Origin: Karalla daura
Lineage: Eukaryota > Chordata > Actinopteri > Chaetodontiformes > Leiognathidae
Assembly (NCBI GenBank): GCA_029224185.1
Contig: CM055199.1
Location: 13,541,767 to 13,605,766 of the forward strand
DNA: 64,000 nucleotides
Direction of reading: 5' to 3'
Under the pieces are notes generated by a model that searched no databases, was not told the DNA's origin, and was given only the letters and a program-made list of their open reading frames with translations. This document shows positions 1-12,085 of this stretch, piece after piece (within the stretch, counting starts at the first letter, position 1; each line of letters begins with the position of its first letter). Position numbers and translations under genes: made by a program.

Positions 1-87
1 GCAGTACATAGGGCACGGAGAACACCCTGGATGGGTCGCCAGTCTATTGCAGGTGTCCATTCTAACAATCTGTTATTCTCGTTTTAG
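1..87 (+). other. 3' end of an rlf intron, with a SINE tail relic
   Basis: The intron ends in a pyrimidine-rich tract and AG at 86-87. An in-frame TAG lies directly before the exon, which fits a splice acceptor. Positions about 20-55 read, on the minus strand, like the tail of the dispersed fish SINE seen elsewhere in the window (a 'dividing' stretch ending in ...ccctggatgggtcgcc). Confidence 0.6.
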
Positions 88-3000
88 GCGGGGGAGGCTG
101 GAGTGCCGGCGTCAGTAGAACTTTGTGTCAAAGCCCTTCAACTTCCGAAGCAGGAGGACTCAGAAACCAGGATCTCTGTCTGCAAGACAGTGTCCTGCCT
201 TCTCCAAGGCGACCTTGAAGTCTTGCGTGCCTGCCAACTCACAGAGTTCCTGCTTGGCCCCGGTCAGGAGGCCTTTGGGTGCCTTGAGGAGCTTTACTTG
301 CGCCCAGACCAGAAGTATGACCAGGAAAATGAGGTTATTCCCAACTCGCTACGCTGCGAGTTGCTGCTAGCACTGAAGGCGTACTGGCCTTTTGACCCAG
401 AGTTCTGGGACTGGAATACTCTCAAGTATCACTGCACCTCACTTTTGGGGCTAGTGCCGGAGTCAGAAGGGGAAGAGGAGGAGGCGGAGCCAGCGGCACT
501 TAAACACGAGCAAGCTAAACAGCTGGAGCCACATGGGATTTCTGTGAAAGTAGAGTCAGAGCACCAAGAGAGGGTGAATGGAAGTCTCGATGGCCATGAG
601 CAGCAGAGCAAAAAGCAGTCGCATAAGACGGTGGAGGGTCCAGGAGAATCAGAGACGAGGAAGCACAAATTGTGCTGCCAGATTTGTAAGAGATCAATTA
701 CTGAGTCCCAAGTCATCCATCACTCCAAACGACATGCAGGAGCTCACTGCCACCCCTGTCCCGTGTGCTCGGAGAGGTTTAAGAGCAGAAAGGAACTTGT
801 TTCTCACATAAAGCAACACATCCGGAGCGAAACTCCACTCTCCAGTAACAGTCTGAAGACGGAGGAGAAGCAAAACCCGGTGGAAGAGGACGATGACATT
901 GAGCCGGGGGAGATCACCATTGACCCATCCCTAATGTTGTATTACAAATCCACACGGGATCCGGACGTGCTGCACCACATCGTGCAGCAAGCCAAAACTG
1001 TAAAGAGGAAGCACGCAGACGACGACGAGCACATTACGTTCGAGTACATCGACCAACATTTTAAACTGCAGAACCGGGATGAATACCTGTGTCCAGGAAC
1101 TGGATGCACCCGGATTTTCAAACATTCCAAGTATTTATATGTCCATTTGAAGTCAGAGCACATAGGCGATGAGAATGTCAAACATTTTCATCAGATGAAA
1201 GACAAGCGGGAGAAGTGTGTGTTTTGTAGGCGTCACTTTATCTCCGCTTACCATCACCGCAAGCATCGAAGGGTCCACTATGGGGACCGGCCCTACACCT
1301 GTGTGGTCATAGGCTGCGGTGCTCAGTTCAAAACTTCCAACGAGCTCGTCACACACAAGCAGACCCATGGCTACCAGCTCAACTACCAGTGTGAACTGAA
1401 AGGCTGTTATGTCACATACTCCGACCTAGGACAGATCTATCATCATGAAGCACAGCATTTCAGAGATGCAGCATTCACATGCTCCAGTGCTGAATGTAGA
1501 AAATACTATCTATCCAAAAAGGAATTCATCAAGCATCTATCCACACACAACATCACCTTCTCTGAAGAAGACTTTGAATCTCAGAGGAAGGAGAAGCGCA
1601 AACTTCTCAAGACCGTTACCGAAACCCCGGTTAACAAGTCACCGCTTCATGTCGAAAAAACAGTTAATAAAGATGTTGCGAACTCTTCCTCAGTAAGTTG
1701 TGCCTCCCCTGTGCCCGAATCTGAGAGCAAGGAGCCCAAAGCAACGATGACGTTGGTGGCTGTGTGTTTTGATGGAAGCAAGTTCACCTGCGGTTTTGAG
1801 AAGTGTGGCATGACGTTCTCCAGGGCCAGAGATGTCCAGAGACATTTGAAATGCGCCCACCCCGAACACCTAAAACTTGAGAACAGGGAACACAAGCACG
1901 ACAAAGAGCAAGGCTCCAAGTACAAAGGGATAAAGCCTGAACCCGAGTCAGACAGAGAGGCATATGGAAAAATTGAGCCCCCAACTCCAGTTAAACCTGG
2001 TGGGGACTATGGTAAAGAGAGAAAAGTATCAGGTCAACCCAAAAACGATGAAACCAATTCTTACAGCTATTTGGCAAAAAATGACACTTTAAAGGAAGTT
2101 CTTATTGGCCTCAGTAAACTGAACCTGAATTCTTCATCACCTCACAGTATGGCGAGTGATTCTGCTCCGTCTAACCAGGACTCTAACGCAGCACAAGTGT
2201 TTCTTCATCAGGCCATCATGACCAATCCTGTTGCATCGCTCCAGAGATCTCCACAGCCACCAGAGGAAAGCATTGCAGTCAAACAAGAGGAACCAGCACC
2301 AGAGGAGAATGGCGGAGAATGCATGGAATCGTTGGCTAATGCAAAGCCGTACACCTGTGAGATGAAAGGTTGTGGCTTTCGGACAGCTCAGAGCTACAGC
2401 TTACTTAGACACTACAACACCAAGCATGGCCGTACTATTGAGCAGGCGAAAAGGCTGACCTCTTTGAAAACCACATCTTTTAAGCCCTACATGTGTCACC
2501 TTTGCTCGAAAAGTCACAGAGAAAAACACGTGCTGAGGGCCCACTATATTCAGGTACACAACCTAAGTGAGACTTTGTTGGCCAAAATGAGCTGGACATC
2601 TAGACGCTATGAGGGAAACAAAGACTCTTCAAAACATACGTCTCAGAGTTTGAAAAATAATGCCGTGAAAGAATACACCCCCAAATTGCAGCAACAGCAA
2701 CACGAGAAGCAAGAGTCGACCACAAGCACTGAAAGTTCAAAAACTCTTGACAATCATTCTCCATCTGAAGAGGAGGGAGAGGATGAAGCAGAGAGTCGAG
2801 AGGAAGACAGCGAACTGAAGGGAGAGGGTGAGGACAGGGCCACGCAAGTCCGAACCACAAGACGATTGGTAGCCAAAAGTAACCTCTGCTACATTTTGGA
2901 TAAATTCAGCAAACCTTTTCATTGTGTAGCCAAAAACTGTGATGCAGCTTTTTCCACCCAGGGGGGCCTTGTGCGCCACCTGCAGTTGGTGCATCATTAC

Positions 3001-4965
3001 AACCGCTCTCAGCTTTTGCTCGAGAAGGATTTAGATGGAGATCACAGTCCAGAAGTCAGAAAAGAGCCTGCCAAGAAAAGGCCACTCCCAAGCTCAGATG
3101 AACCTCAACCCCAATACCAGTGTCACTTTGCCAACTGTAGTGCTTCATACCACCTTAAAAGCAGCCTAGCACGGCACACTCGGGATTGCCACTCCCAACC
3201 ACCGGAGCTTCTACAATGCAAGTATGAAGACTGTAAAAGAGAGTTTAGTCATGACGAGGCACTTAAAAATCAAACACTTTATAATCATTACGAGTACTGT
3301 GACTCTCTTGTGGTACGGCTGCAGAGCACTCACAAAAAGTCAGTAACGGGTTGCCAAAAGAAGCTCATAGTTACACCACAGAGTCCCCAGAAAGAAGAAC
3401 CCGTTCCAGCCACCATCACACAGGCCGAAAGCTCCAGTCCCAAGCCTGAAGAGACCCCCGAGGAGTCTGAGGAAGTGGTAAAGCAAGAGGTCGAAGAAGG
3501 GACAGTGGAGAAGGCGGCGAATGAAAAGCATAAGAGGAAAGGCCGTAAAAGCACTTTCAGCTCTTTTGTGTACAGGTCTCATGAAGAAGCTCTACAGATG
3601 TGCCAGGACCGCTGTATGCGCATGGCCTACCCATGCATGATTCAGGGCTGCGATTCTGTTGTCACATACACAGGAAGCTTGCACCGTCACTACCTGAAGG
3701 TTCACCAGTTCCGTCGGGAGGAGCTTTTCAACAACGAAGACGCGCTCGTCTTCACAGCGGAACAGCTCGAGGAACTGATTCAGAGGAAATCGGCGAGGCC
3801 TACGGCTGCAGAAGCGTGCACCCCCAATGGGGTTCAATTGATGGAGTATCAGGCTGAGCTGGAGAACGAACAGGGGTCACCTGCACCAATGAGCTTACAC
3901 TCAGTCAATGCAGACTCCCAGGATGGGGAAAATGGAGATCTACTCGGATTTGTGGAAGAGGAGGAGGAGCCGCCACCTGTTGAGAGGGACACTGTGGTTT
4001 TTGATGTAGATGAGGTGCTTTATGCTGAACCGAGCACCACAGCGCTCACTGAAGACTTACCTGCTGCTGCAGCACCAGAACCTGCAGCTGCAGTCCCAGA
4101 ACCCGCTGCAGCACCAGAGCCAGTCTCAGAACCGGAACAAGAACCAGAACCAGCTGCAGTTCCATCTCCAGCTCAAGCCCTAGAACCAGCTACAGCACCA
4201 GAACCAGCTCCAGCACCAGACCTAGAACCAGAACCAACACCAGAACGATCACCAACACCCGAACCATCACCATCACCAGAACCAGCACCAGCAAACATCC
4301 AGAAACCGGAGGAGAGACTAAGCTTGGAGAAACTCAAGACTCTCCTTCGTCCTGTCACTGTTGACCTGTCGCTGCCATGCTCACGCATTTCTTCCGAGGA
4401 GGGCTACCAAGAGGGCTTGACTATTAAAGATGGCGGTAAACTGTTAAATGGGTCTGCTGTCTCTCACCACGTTCGCCAGCCCCTGAAGCGGAAAAACGAA
4501 CTGCCTGAACAGCCATCGAACTTGAAAGACTCTCAGCCTTGCAGCCCTTCCTCGCGGCCATTTGAAGTCACTGCCTATAAGCCAACTGGCTTTGAGTCCT
4601 CATTCCTGAGGTTCATACAGGAGAAAACCCCGAAAGACAAAAACACTGCGCCAGTGAAACGGCGAGAGTCTTTCAGACGCAGCTGTTCAGTTAAAGAAAA
4701 CAACCAGCTGGGAATCTCTCACACGCGCAGCAGACGCACTCATTCCCCACTGCTGAAGCCCCACGCCAAGACTGGAGACTTTACATCAGTCCAAAACTTG
4801 AAGTCCATCTTGGACAAAGCCCTGGCAGGGTGTGGGGACTTGGCCATTAAGCAGCTTCAGTACCTCAGACCCGTGGTGGTCCTTGGGAGACCAGTGTGTG
4901 CTACCACGCCGACTGAACTCTACCCAACAGACAATAACAAAAGCAAGCTGCTTCTTGGAAGTTAG
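88..4965 (+). CDS. rlf: RLF zinc-finger protein, large last coding exon (5' partial)
   Basis: This exon encodes about 1,625 residues of a nuclear C2H2 zinc-finger transcription factor of the RLF/ZNF292 family. It opens at the acceptor at 86-87; GTG at 103 is internal, so the true start lies in exons outside the window. An N-terminal helical segment (residues about 1-125, ending near the FDPEFWDWNTLKYHC motif) precedes roughly 14 C2H2 fingers, counted by C-x(2-5)-C...H-x(3-5)-H. They lie near residues 195-245 (two), 333-490 (five), 566-595, 754-825 (two), 944-970, 1010-1075 (two, the second irregular, ending H..C) and 1180-1205. Acidic linkers and a Pro/Glu/Ala-rich repeat (about 1329-1407) follow. 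The call of rlf rather than znf292 rests mainly on zmpste24 lying directly downstream in the same orientation, as in human. Human RLF is about 1,914 aa, so about 290 residues would be upstream. The stop is TAG at 4963-4965. Confidence 0.9.
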   Translation, partial: AGEAGVPASVELCVKALQLPKQEDSETRISVCKTVSCLLQGDLEVLRACQLTEFLLGPGQEAFGCLEELYLRPDQKYDQENEVIPNSLRCELLLALKAYWPFDPEFWDWNTLKYHCTSLLGLVPESEGEEEEAEPAALKHEQAKQLEPHGISVKVESEHQERVNGSLDGHEQQSKKQSHKTVEGPGESETRKHKLCCQICKRSITESQVIHHSKRHAGAHCHPCPVCSERFKSRKELVSHIKQHIRSETPLSSNSLKTEEKQNPVEEDDDIEPGEITIDPSLMLYYKSTRDPDVLHHIVQQAKTVKRKHADDDEHITFEYIDQHFKLQNRDEYLCPGTGCTRIFKHSKYLYVHLKSEHIGDENVKHFHQMKDKREKCVFCRRHFISAYHHRKHRRVHYGDRPYTCVVIGCGAQFKTSNELVTHKQTHGYQLNYQCELKGCYVTYSDLGQIYHHEAQHFRDAAFTCSSAECRKYYLSKKEFIKHLSTHNITFSEEDFESQRKEKRKLLKTVTETPVNKSPLHVEKTVNKDVANSSSVSCASPVPESESKEPKATMTLVAVCFDGSKFTCGFEKCGMTFSRARDVQRHLKCAHPEHLKLENREHKHDKEQGSKYKGIKPEPESDREAYGKIEPPTPVKPGGDYGKERKVSGQPKNDETNSYSYLAKNDTLKEVLIGLSKLNLNSSSPHSMASDSAPSNQDSNAAQVFLHQAIMTNPVASLQRSPQPPEESIAVKQEEPAPEENGGECMESLANAKPYTCEMKGCGFRTAQSYSLLRHYNTKHGRTIEQAKRLTSLKTTSFKPYMCHLCSKSHREKHVLRAHYIQVHNLSETLLAKMSWTSRRYEGNKDSSKHTSQSLKNNAVKEYTPKLQQQQHEKQESTTSTESSKTLDNHSPSEEEGEDEAESREEDSELKGEGEDRATQVRTTRRLVAKSNLCYILDKFSKPFHCVAKNCDAAFSTQGGLVRHLQLVHHYNRSQLLLEKDLDGDHSPEVRKEPAKKRPLPSSDEPQPQYQCHFANCSASYHLKSSLARHTRDCHSQPPELLQCKYEDCKREFSHDEALKNQTLYNHYEYCDSLVVRLQSTHKKSVTGCQKKLIVTPQSPQKEEPVPATITQAESSSPKPEETPEESEEVVKQEVEEGTVEKAANEKHKRKGRKSTFSSFVYRSHEEALQMCQDRCMRMAYPCMIQGCDSVVTYTGSLHRHYLKVHQFRREELFNNEDALVFTAEQLEELIQRKSARPTAAEACTPNGVQLMEYQAELENEQGSPAPMSLHSVNADSQDGENGDLLGFVEEEEEPPPVERDTVVFDVDEVLYAEPSTTALTEDLPAAAAPEPAAAVPEPAAAPEPVSEPEQEPEPAAVPSPAQALEPATAPEPAPAPDLEPEPTPERSPTPEPSPSPEPAPANIQKPEERLSLEKLKTLLRPVTVDLSLPCSRISSEEGYQEGLTIKDGGKLLNGSAVSHHVRQPLKRKNELPEQPSNLKDSQPCSPSSRPFEVTAYKPTGFESSFLRFIQEKTPKDKNTAPVKRRESFRRSCSVKENNQLGISHTRSRRTHSPLLKPHAKTGDFTSVQNLKSILDKALAGCGDLAIKQLQYLRPVVVLGRPVCATTPTELYPTDNNKSKLLLGS

Positions 4966-5469
4966 TTCATGTGGAAGTCAGCGCCATTCTAACAAAGCTT
5001 TGGTAAATGAATTTGTGTTTTCACAAGCCTTGTACCAGTGTTTTTTCTTTCTTCTCCCAAGAGATCATATTTCTTTACATTTAGTTTTATTTTGTAAGTT
5101 GGTAAACTAAATAAATCATGAAATTAGCGTAAATACAAGAAAAAACATACAGTGCACATGAGAGGGGTGGATTTTTTTAATATCTATAAGGAAAACATTC
5201 ATATACATCAGTTAAGTCCAATCATAGTGTATATACTGTACTCCAAAAAAAATGTACAGGTTTTCAGATTGTTAGAAATGGTAAGTAGCGTATTTCAAGG
5301 CCTTTTCCATTATGTGAAACTGTGACTGAACAATGTTTCCTTTTAAGGGTTATGTTTGGCTATTTTTCACCTCAGTTTATATTAAATCAGTGTTTGGGAT
5401 GCAGTGGACACGTTGGCAGATATGTATGTAACAGTTTCTAATAAAAGAAAAATTAATGTACAAATAAAC
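4966..5469 (+). other. rlf: rlf 3'UTR with candidate poly(A) signals
   Basis: AT-rich sequence follows the rlf stop. AATAAA hexamers lie at 5110-5115, about 5440-5445 and about 5463-5468. Any of them could end the transcript; I cannot choose between them. Confidence 0.6.
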
Positions 5470-5535
5470 AATGTGTTCCTGTTAATGGGTGTACATTAAG
5501 TAAAGCCAAGTTGATACCCCCCCCTTTCCCCGCCC

Positions 5536-5551
5536 CACACACACACACCAA

Positions 5552-5615
<64 letters not shown>

Positions 5616-5626
5616 GTATATGTCTA
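5536..5626. repeat. Compound (CA)n-(TA)n microsatellite
   Basis: C-rich sequence runs into interrupted CA dinucleotides and then about 50 bp of TA dinucleotides. It separates the rlf 3'UTR from the zmpste24 upstream region. Confidence 0.95.
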
Positions 5627-5639
5627 AATGCGCCTCTAA

Positions 5640-6514
5640 ATTGGCATCACCCAACATAATTGGGCCTCTTTTGCTGCAATGTCTTTCCCTGGATTTGTGT
5701 GAAGGAACTGTCCAGAGGGATCAACAAAGAATCTGTCACCACATTTGTCTTAAACATTAGATGTGGACCACATTTTTCAGAGGTGTAAAGAGGATCCTTG
5801 CACAGCATTTATTTGAGTAGACCTACCCTCTTGAGCAATAATTATTTGCAAACGCTGTAGATGGAATTAGTTACCTATCTATACTGACTGCTGAAAAGTA
5901 AGAAAAGTATAACCTGAGCAGAAAAATCTCAATGTGTTGGCATGCTTAGGCAAGTCATTATTAGAAGTGCTCGACTAGTGTTCTTTTCAATGATATCGCC
6001 AACTTTCAATTTTATTTACAAATCTTGTTAAATGCGGTTTAAACAAATGAACCTTTTGGGCTTAGACAAGCTAGGAGAAAAATTATATGCTTGTTTGCTG
6101 ATATGAAATGGCTGTAAATGCGTTTTCTTCTTTTGACGATGTCGATCACGACTATAATAAATAAGGTGCGGAACCTAAGTCAGGCCGTTGTTTCCATGGG
6201 TGCAGAATTCGTCGCCACACCTCGCAGTCAGACTCCCATGAATGGAATGATATTAGACGTAAAAGCCTCGATTTAGGAATGGAAAGTGGATGCAGAGATT
6301 TCCGAGTTAACATTTCGAGTCGATATCTGTGGGTTTGACACGGGAGGGTGTTTTATTCCTCTTGACGGAGTTGTCTTGAGTTTGTGTGTAGGGCTGAAAG
6401 CGAAGTAGCCGCTAGGGTAAAGCTAACTGGCAGGCTGCGTATCGTTCATATCAGCGTTAGCCTGCTAGCAGCTTCACCTGGTTTAAGAAATAGAGACCAA
6501 ACACCGCAGCAAAC
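5640..6514 (+). other. rlf-zmpste24 intergenic region and zmpste24 5' flank
   Basis: No ORF or RNA gene is visible. A stretch near 5700-5740 resembles the 3' end of a fish retroposon. The zmpste24 promoter and 5'UTR must lie in the last few hundred bases, but I see no clear TATA box or initiator. Confidence 0.4.
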
Positions 6515-9500
6515 ATGCTGGAGTCAATGCTGGACCTCCCGGTGGAGAAGCAGATATTTTATGCTGTTCTGGGATTTTCATGGACTGTGTATTTATGGGA
6601 GGCGTACCTTTCTTACAGACAGGTAAGTTGAGCAGTTATCGGTACTGGACCAAAGTTTCCCCCTTGCAGCTAAAATGTTTTTTTTAATGGTTAATCAAGT
6701 CACCCAAACATTTTAGCAAGCAACAGAAGCTTTTCAGTTACCCATTTCGTAAGATGGGGAGAGCATTTTGTTCATTTTGTTTGTTTTTGGCACTCAAAAC
6801 CTTGAGTTATGTGAACTCATGAACTTGAACGAAAAACGTAGCACAATTGGGAGCAATGTGAAATGTCACTGTCAAATTGGGACACAATTCCCCGTTAAAC
6901 TACGGGCCACCTCAATTTCAACCCACCGAAATCACTGTCTTGGTTAATGTGTCTTCTCTTGAGCTTAAGATGTTGAAATGAATATAAAGTTATTAACTAT
7001 TTGCAGCTCTAACTGGTCTTTCTCTGGTCTTTGCAAGTTTTGCCAAGTCCCAATGACACTAACCACAGTAAATAATACTGTTGTTCAAACCTTTCTTTGT
7101 GGAGTTTGCTTTGCTCTGTTTGCTCTCACTTTGTCCGCAAAAGCATATACACAATTCAAAAGCACACATGTTTAGATCAATAGAAGGATCCAAAAGTCAA
7201 TCTGTAAGTTGGTAGTGAATTGTGTGTGTGCCCTGTGATGGACTGGGGATATTGTGATACTTTGACAGCATTTGATAGAAAATGGGTAAGATGACCACTG
7301 ATGCACTGGGTAGCCCCAGGCCTCCAGCACCCAGGCAGTCTCCCATCAGTTGTATTCGATAATGCAAACCTGAGCAAACAAACACAGTACATGTTAATGT
7401 TTAATTTCAATATACTGTTTTGTCAAATGTCTGACATTTAATGACACATTGGTCTTACTTCAACTTTATTTGTTTTAAGTGCCATATCATAACATGTGTG
7501 CTGTTACATGTGTGCTGATGTCTTTTCCTTCCGCAGAGGAGAATATACAGATCAGCGACGCATGTGCCGCATGAATTAGGGAAGATCATGGATTCTGAAA
7601 CATTCGAGAAGTCCCGTCTGTATCAGCTGGATAAAAGCAACTTCAGTTTTTGGTCGGGACTCTATTCTGAGACTGAGGGGACGGTAAGACATCAGGCAAA
7701 CTTCTGCCTCATCATGTAAGGTAAATGTGAGGTGTGTAATGTGTATGTCGTGCTCTCAACCTCTCAGCTGATCCTGCTCCTCGGAGGAATTCCATTCATG
7801 TGGGGCTGCGCCGGTTCCCTGACTGCTCGCTTTGGATTTGGTTCGGAGTACGAGATCACCCAGTCGCTCGTATTTCTGATGCTCGCCACCCTGTTTACTG
7901 CCTTGACCGGACTTCCCTGGAATTTGTACAACACCTTCATCATTGAGGAGAAGCATGGCTTCAATCAGCAGGTATGCTGAGCAGGTCTCGCATGGCGTGA
8001 AATGTTCACGTCTTCATGCACAGTTAAGTTATACGAGTTCTTCCTCTCAGACTTTAGGGTTCTTCCTCAAGGATGCTGTGAAGAAGTTTATTGTGACCCA
8101 GTGTATCCTGCTGCCTGTCACCTCACTGCTCCTCTACATCATTAAGATCGGCGGGGACTACTTTTTCATCTATGCATGGCTCTTCACCCTGATTGTTTCT
8201 CTGGTGAGTTCTACTTTTACCTGACTGAACAATGAGATTTATTTGACTTTGGGTGGTCGATTGTGATGTGTTGCCTGTGTTTCTGCGTTCTTAGATTCTG
8301 GTAACAATCTACGCTGATTACATCGCGCCCCTGTTTGACAAGTTCACTCCTTTGCCAGAGGGAGAGCTTAAGACAGATATTGAGACAATGGCCAAGAGTA
8401 TAAGCTTCCCCCTCACTAAGGTTTATGTAGTCGAAGGTAAAGTAATATTTTAAATCAAGAATACTTGTTTGCTCATCTTGGATTTGAGCCTGGGTCACCT
8501 GCTCTATCAAATGAGTTAACTGTGTGGCATACTAAAGACTTTTACAGGTTCACCGTTTCATTGTCTGAAATGTGCTTCCCATTTCCAGGTTCTAAGCGTT
8601 CATCACACAGCAACGCGTACTTCTATGGATTCTTCAAGAACAAGCGCATCGTGCTGTTTGACACTCTGCTGGAAGACTACTCCCCCCTCAACAAGTCTGG
8701 AGAGCCACAGCCCGAGCAGCCAGAGGCTGATGATGTGTCCAATGAATCAAAAGCAAAGCCCAAGGTGCTCTCAATGTTACAAAACTTATATCATAAAGGC
8801 TTGCATGCATCTTTTAGCGCATTGTAGCTCAGCCCTCAGTAACTCACTGTAAAATCCTTAGACCCAGTCGCAACATATCACTACCCTAACTGATATTGAA
8901 AGACACGGTTGTTTAGGTTTCACATTTTGACCAGTGCAGAAAGTCCTAGAGCATACAACGACATGGAAAGTATATTGTAGCTCAGACTTCAGTAACTCAT
9001 TCTAAAAACCTTGACTGAGAAATGATTGAAAAGTCACAGCAGAGCGCATCCCTGAATGTCACTGCAAGGCTTGATTTATTTGGAGAAATGTCATGTCATT
9101 AAGCTCTTAAATGTAAAAACACCACAGTATTAAATAACAAGATGAATCAATTAAAGGACATTCATCGCCACCCTTACCGTTAATAAGCTGTCGGTGATCT
9201 GCTCGTTTGAATGTTGGGTCTGATCAAACACTTTTACTGTTGTGATTGTGTTTTACAGAACAAGAGACAGGGATGCAACAACCCAGAAATCCTGGCTGTC
9301 CTGGGCCATGAGCTCGGCCACTGGAAGCTCGGCCATACTGTGAAGAACATCATTATCAGCCAGGTGATGCACTGTTACCACCCACAGCTTCTTTGACTGC
9401 TCATTATTTTCACCAGATGTCTGTTTACGGCCCATGTAATTCAGTCCGAATGCTGACATGCACATGACATTGGGCGACTCTGTTCTCTCTGCAGATGAAT

Positions 9501-9944
9501 TCCTTCCTGTGCTTTTCCCTGTTTGCTGTTCTGATTGGACGCAAGGAGCTGTTTGTGGCTTTTGGTTTTGACAACAGCCAGCCCACACTGATAGGCTTGA
9601 TGATTATCTTCCAGTTCATCTTCTCCCCGTATAATGAGGTCAGTGATCGATCCAAAACATTTCCGCCCACCTTCCAGCTGTCTTTTTCATAAATTTGGTT
9701 TTATCATTTTGCTTTGCAGCTCCTGTCCTTCTGTTTGACGGTCCTGAGTCGCAGGTTCGAGTTCCAGGCCGATGCCTTTGCGCGCGGCATGGGCAAAGCC
9801 TCGGAGCTCTACTCTGCCCTCATCAAGCTCAACAAGGATAACCTGAGCTTCCCCGTGGCTGACTGGCTGTTCTCAATGTGGCACTATTCCCACCCTCCCC
9901 TGCTGGAGCGCCTCAGAGCACTGGGCCATGTCAAGGAGGACTGA
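6515..9944 (+). CDS. zmpste24: CAAX prenyl protease 1 (ZMPSTE24/FACE1)
   Basis: This is a multi-pass zinc metalloprotease (M48A) of the ER and inner nuclear membrane. In vertebrates it trims the farnesylated tail of prelamin A. Nine coding exons join in frame: 6515-6622, 7537-7683, 7768-7971, 8051-8203, 8295-8436, 8589-8764, 9259-9363, 9495-9638 and 9720-9944. They give 467 aa (human 475). The zinc motif HELGH is at residues 327-331 (exon 7), and the third zinc ligand is Glu407 in the FEFQAD motif of exon 9. Hydrophobic segments fill exons 1, 3, 4 and 8. Exon 6 encodes a hydrophilic, Glu/Pro-rich loop. All introns are GT..AG. The start ATG opens MLESMLDLPVEKQIFYAVLG, typical of the family N-terminus. 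It lies downstream of rlf on the same strand, as in human. No break is seen. Confidence 0.97.
6623..7536 (+). other. zmpste24: zmpste24 intron 1
   Basis: This 914-bp intron has a GTAAGT donor and a CAG acceptor. Positions about 7213-7254 contain a short relic of the dispersed SINE tail ('ccctgtgatggactgggga'). Nothing else is recognisable. Confidence 0.7.
8765..9258 (+). other. zmpste24: zmpste24 intron 6
   Basis: This 494-bp intron has a GTGCTC donor, weak but in the right place and phase. Two related 'attgtagctcag...cagtaactca' segments (about 8821-8846 and 8975-9000) suggest a small internal duplication. No RNA gene was recognised. Confidence 0.6.
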
Positions 9945-11094
9945 CGGGGCTGGAAGGAGGAGCGGCGAGCGCTGCCTCCTCCTAAGTGCCTCCGCAGACC
10001 GCTCCTGGCCCTGTGACGTACCCTGGCCTTTTTCTATCTCCCGCCCCATCTTGTTTTATCTTGTTTTAGTCGATTCTCTTTTTGCCATACTCTTTTTCTT
10101 CTGTTTTTGTTCCCTTTAGAAACTTTGTTTTAAAGAAAACCAAAACATATCAGCACAAGCCAGCCTAAAAATGTCTGAAGTGATGAATTGAAGTCTCGGC
10201 TCTTCCCCTACAGACACCTAATACGCACCAGCCAAGAGCAGCAATTCTGGGCAATGTGTGTCAAGAAGCTATTGTCAGAGCACTGGTCATGTTTTGCAGA
10301 TTGACCCGCAGATTTTGTTTTAAATTTAGTTCAGCTCTGTATCATTTTGCAAGGAGGAAGTTTTACTTGCAGAACAGCGTGTCCTTTCTTGAAGGCACAG
10401 GAAATTTTTAAGTTGATTATTCGGCAAACGCAGGGAAGACTTAGTAATGCAGGCAGACACGTGCTTGGGTCAATGGCTTTCTCAGATGCTCAGGCCTGGA
10501 TTTGACTTGTCCCTTAGGTGCAACCGTTGCTTCACAAGAAAAATCTGCAGGCATGCTCGAGAGCGAGAGCATTCATTCCGTCGACAGCACTTCTCAGTAT
10601 CGCAAAGAGAAACTATGTAAATGCTTTGACACAGTGAAAAAACAAATGAGGGCCTTCAAGTATCAGATAATGTTCATATGATGAACACTTCATGAACAAG
10701 AGCAGTGCAGAAAATCCTCTTTTGACTTTGGGTTAGCTTTGTGATTTTCATTTTTTTATGCATTGGATGGGTTCTTGTTTTACTTTTTCTAAAGCACTTG
10801 CTTGCCGACAGGGGTCCAACCATACCTGTAAATATGTAACTTTGACAAGTAGAGTAATAGGATTTGATGTGAATAGTGGAAAATGTTGAATGTGGTTTGA
10901 AATTTTAAGTTGATACTGTATTTCTTAGTTTCTTCTCTTCATTTTGGGCTGGAGTGAGCCCAGAGTTGCCTGGCAAGCAAAGTATTTATAGGGAACTACG
11001 GGGAGGGAGTCTGCGAGGTTCCTTTCACCACATGAGCCAGTGCTTGGTTTGTTCAATGAGGGGACTGTACACTTTCTCTGCAGAATTGAATAAA
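9945..11094 (+). other. zmpste24: zmpste24 3'UTR
   Basis: About 1.15 kb from the stop to an AATAAA at 11089-11094. There is no competing ORF. Confidence 0.7.
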
Positions 11095-12085
11095 ATGATT
11101 CAAAGCATTCTGTTTGCTTGAGAGTTGTATTATCCCTTTTAATCTGCTTTATTTAGTTCTAATTGACACTTTTGCACAAAGGAAAATATAAAACTTATAC
11201 AAGTCCCCACCTTCATTTTAACAGTCATGAAAACACATTAAATCAATAAAGGAACTTGCAGAAAAAACTTGCAAGCACCTTAAATTAAACAATGCGATAA
11301 ACCTGCATTACTGTTTGTCTATAAAACGGTATTAAAACACTTCCTTTGGAATGCATCCACAGTCTACATCTACAATCTATATCTATAAAGGTGTACCAAT
11401 AGTTTTCTGGTTTCCTCAAAACTTAGGTCAAAAACACCTGGACACAAATGAATGCCTACCACACGTATATAATTATATAATTACAATGATGTCACTGAAC
11501 AAAATTAATATTAATAACATATTCAATTAATATATTTAAACAAAAAAGAAAACAGGCCAGGCATATTTTGGGAGAAATGATGTAACAAATTCTAAATGCA
11601 AGGACTTCTTTGTTGCTGTGGTGGTTTTTCAGTTTCATTATTTTCATTATTTGGAGAAAATTCTACTATTAATTCGAATTATTTTATGGCACACGCGGTA
11701 ATATGTGTTATGCATTAAAAAGTATTCGTAAATGAAGTGGTCATTGTCATGTGGTCACTCACGTCTGTGGCAGTCAGCAGGTGCCGTACGTAAACACAAC
11801 GTGCGGTGTCATGTTTGTTTCAGGACCATACCATTCCGGAAAAATCAGAAAGTATTTCCCGACCGTACATTTCATTTCCGATCATATGCGCGTATCAAAT
11901 AACTGAGATATTTAAGAAAATATATAGACATAACTGAATCGTTATCTATCTCGATTGTGCATTACATCAGCCCGATGGTGGTGTCGTCCTCCCCCACGGA
12001 GGGTTCATAATGGTGCCGTCCAGTGAGGTATTCGTGGACAAGGGCAAATTCAGAGTCTGCCACTGTTTTCACATGTGAACCAGAT
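11095..12085 (+). other. zmpste24-atp5if1 intergenic region and atp5if1 5' flank
   Basis: AT-rich sequence with no gene. The last 100 bp or so must contain the atp5if1 5'UTR. An in-frame ATG at 12023 lies upstream of the chosen start. Confidence 0.4.

Noticed and set aside
103..105. Start codon of the rlf ORF at 103
   Set aside because: It is GTG, just inside an exon that begins at 88 after a splice acceptor; the real start is upstream of the window.
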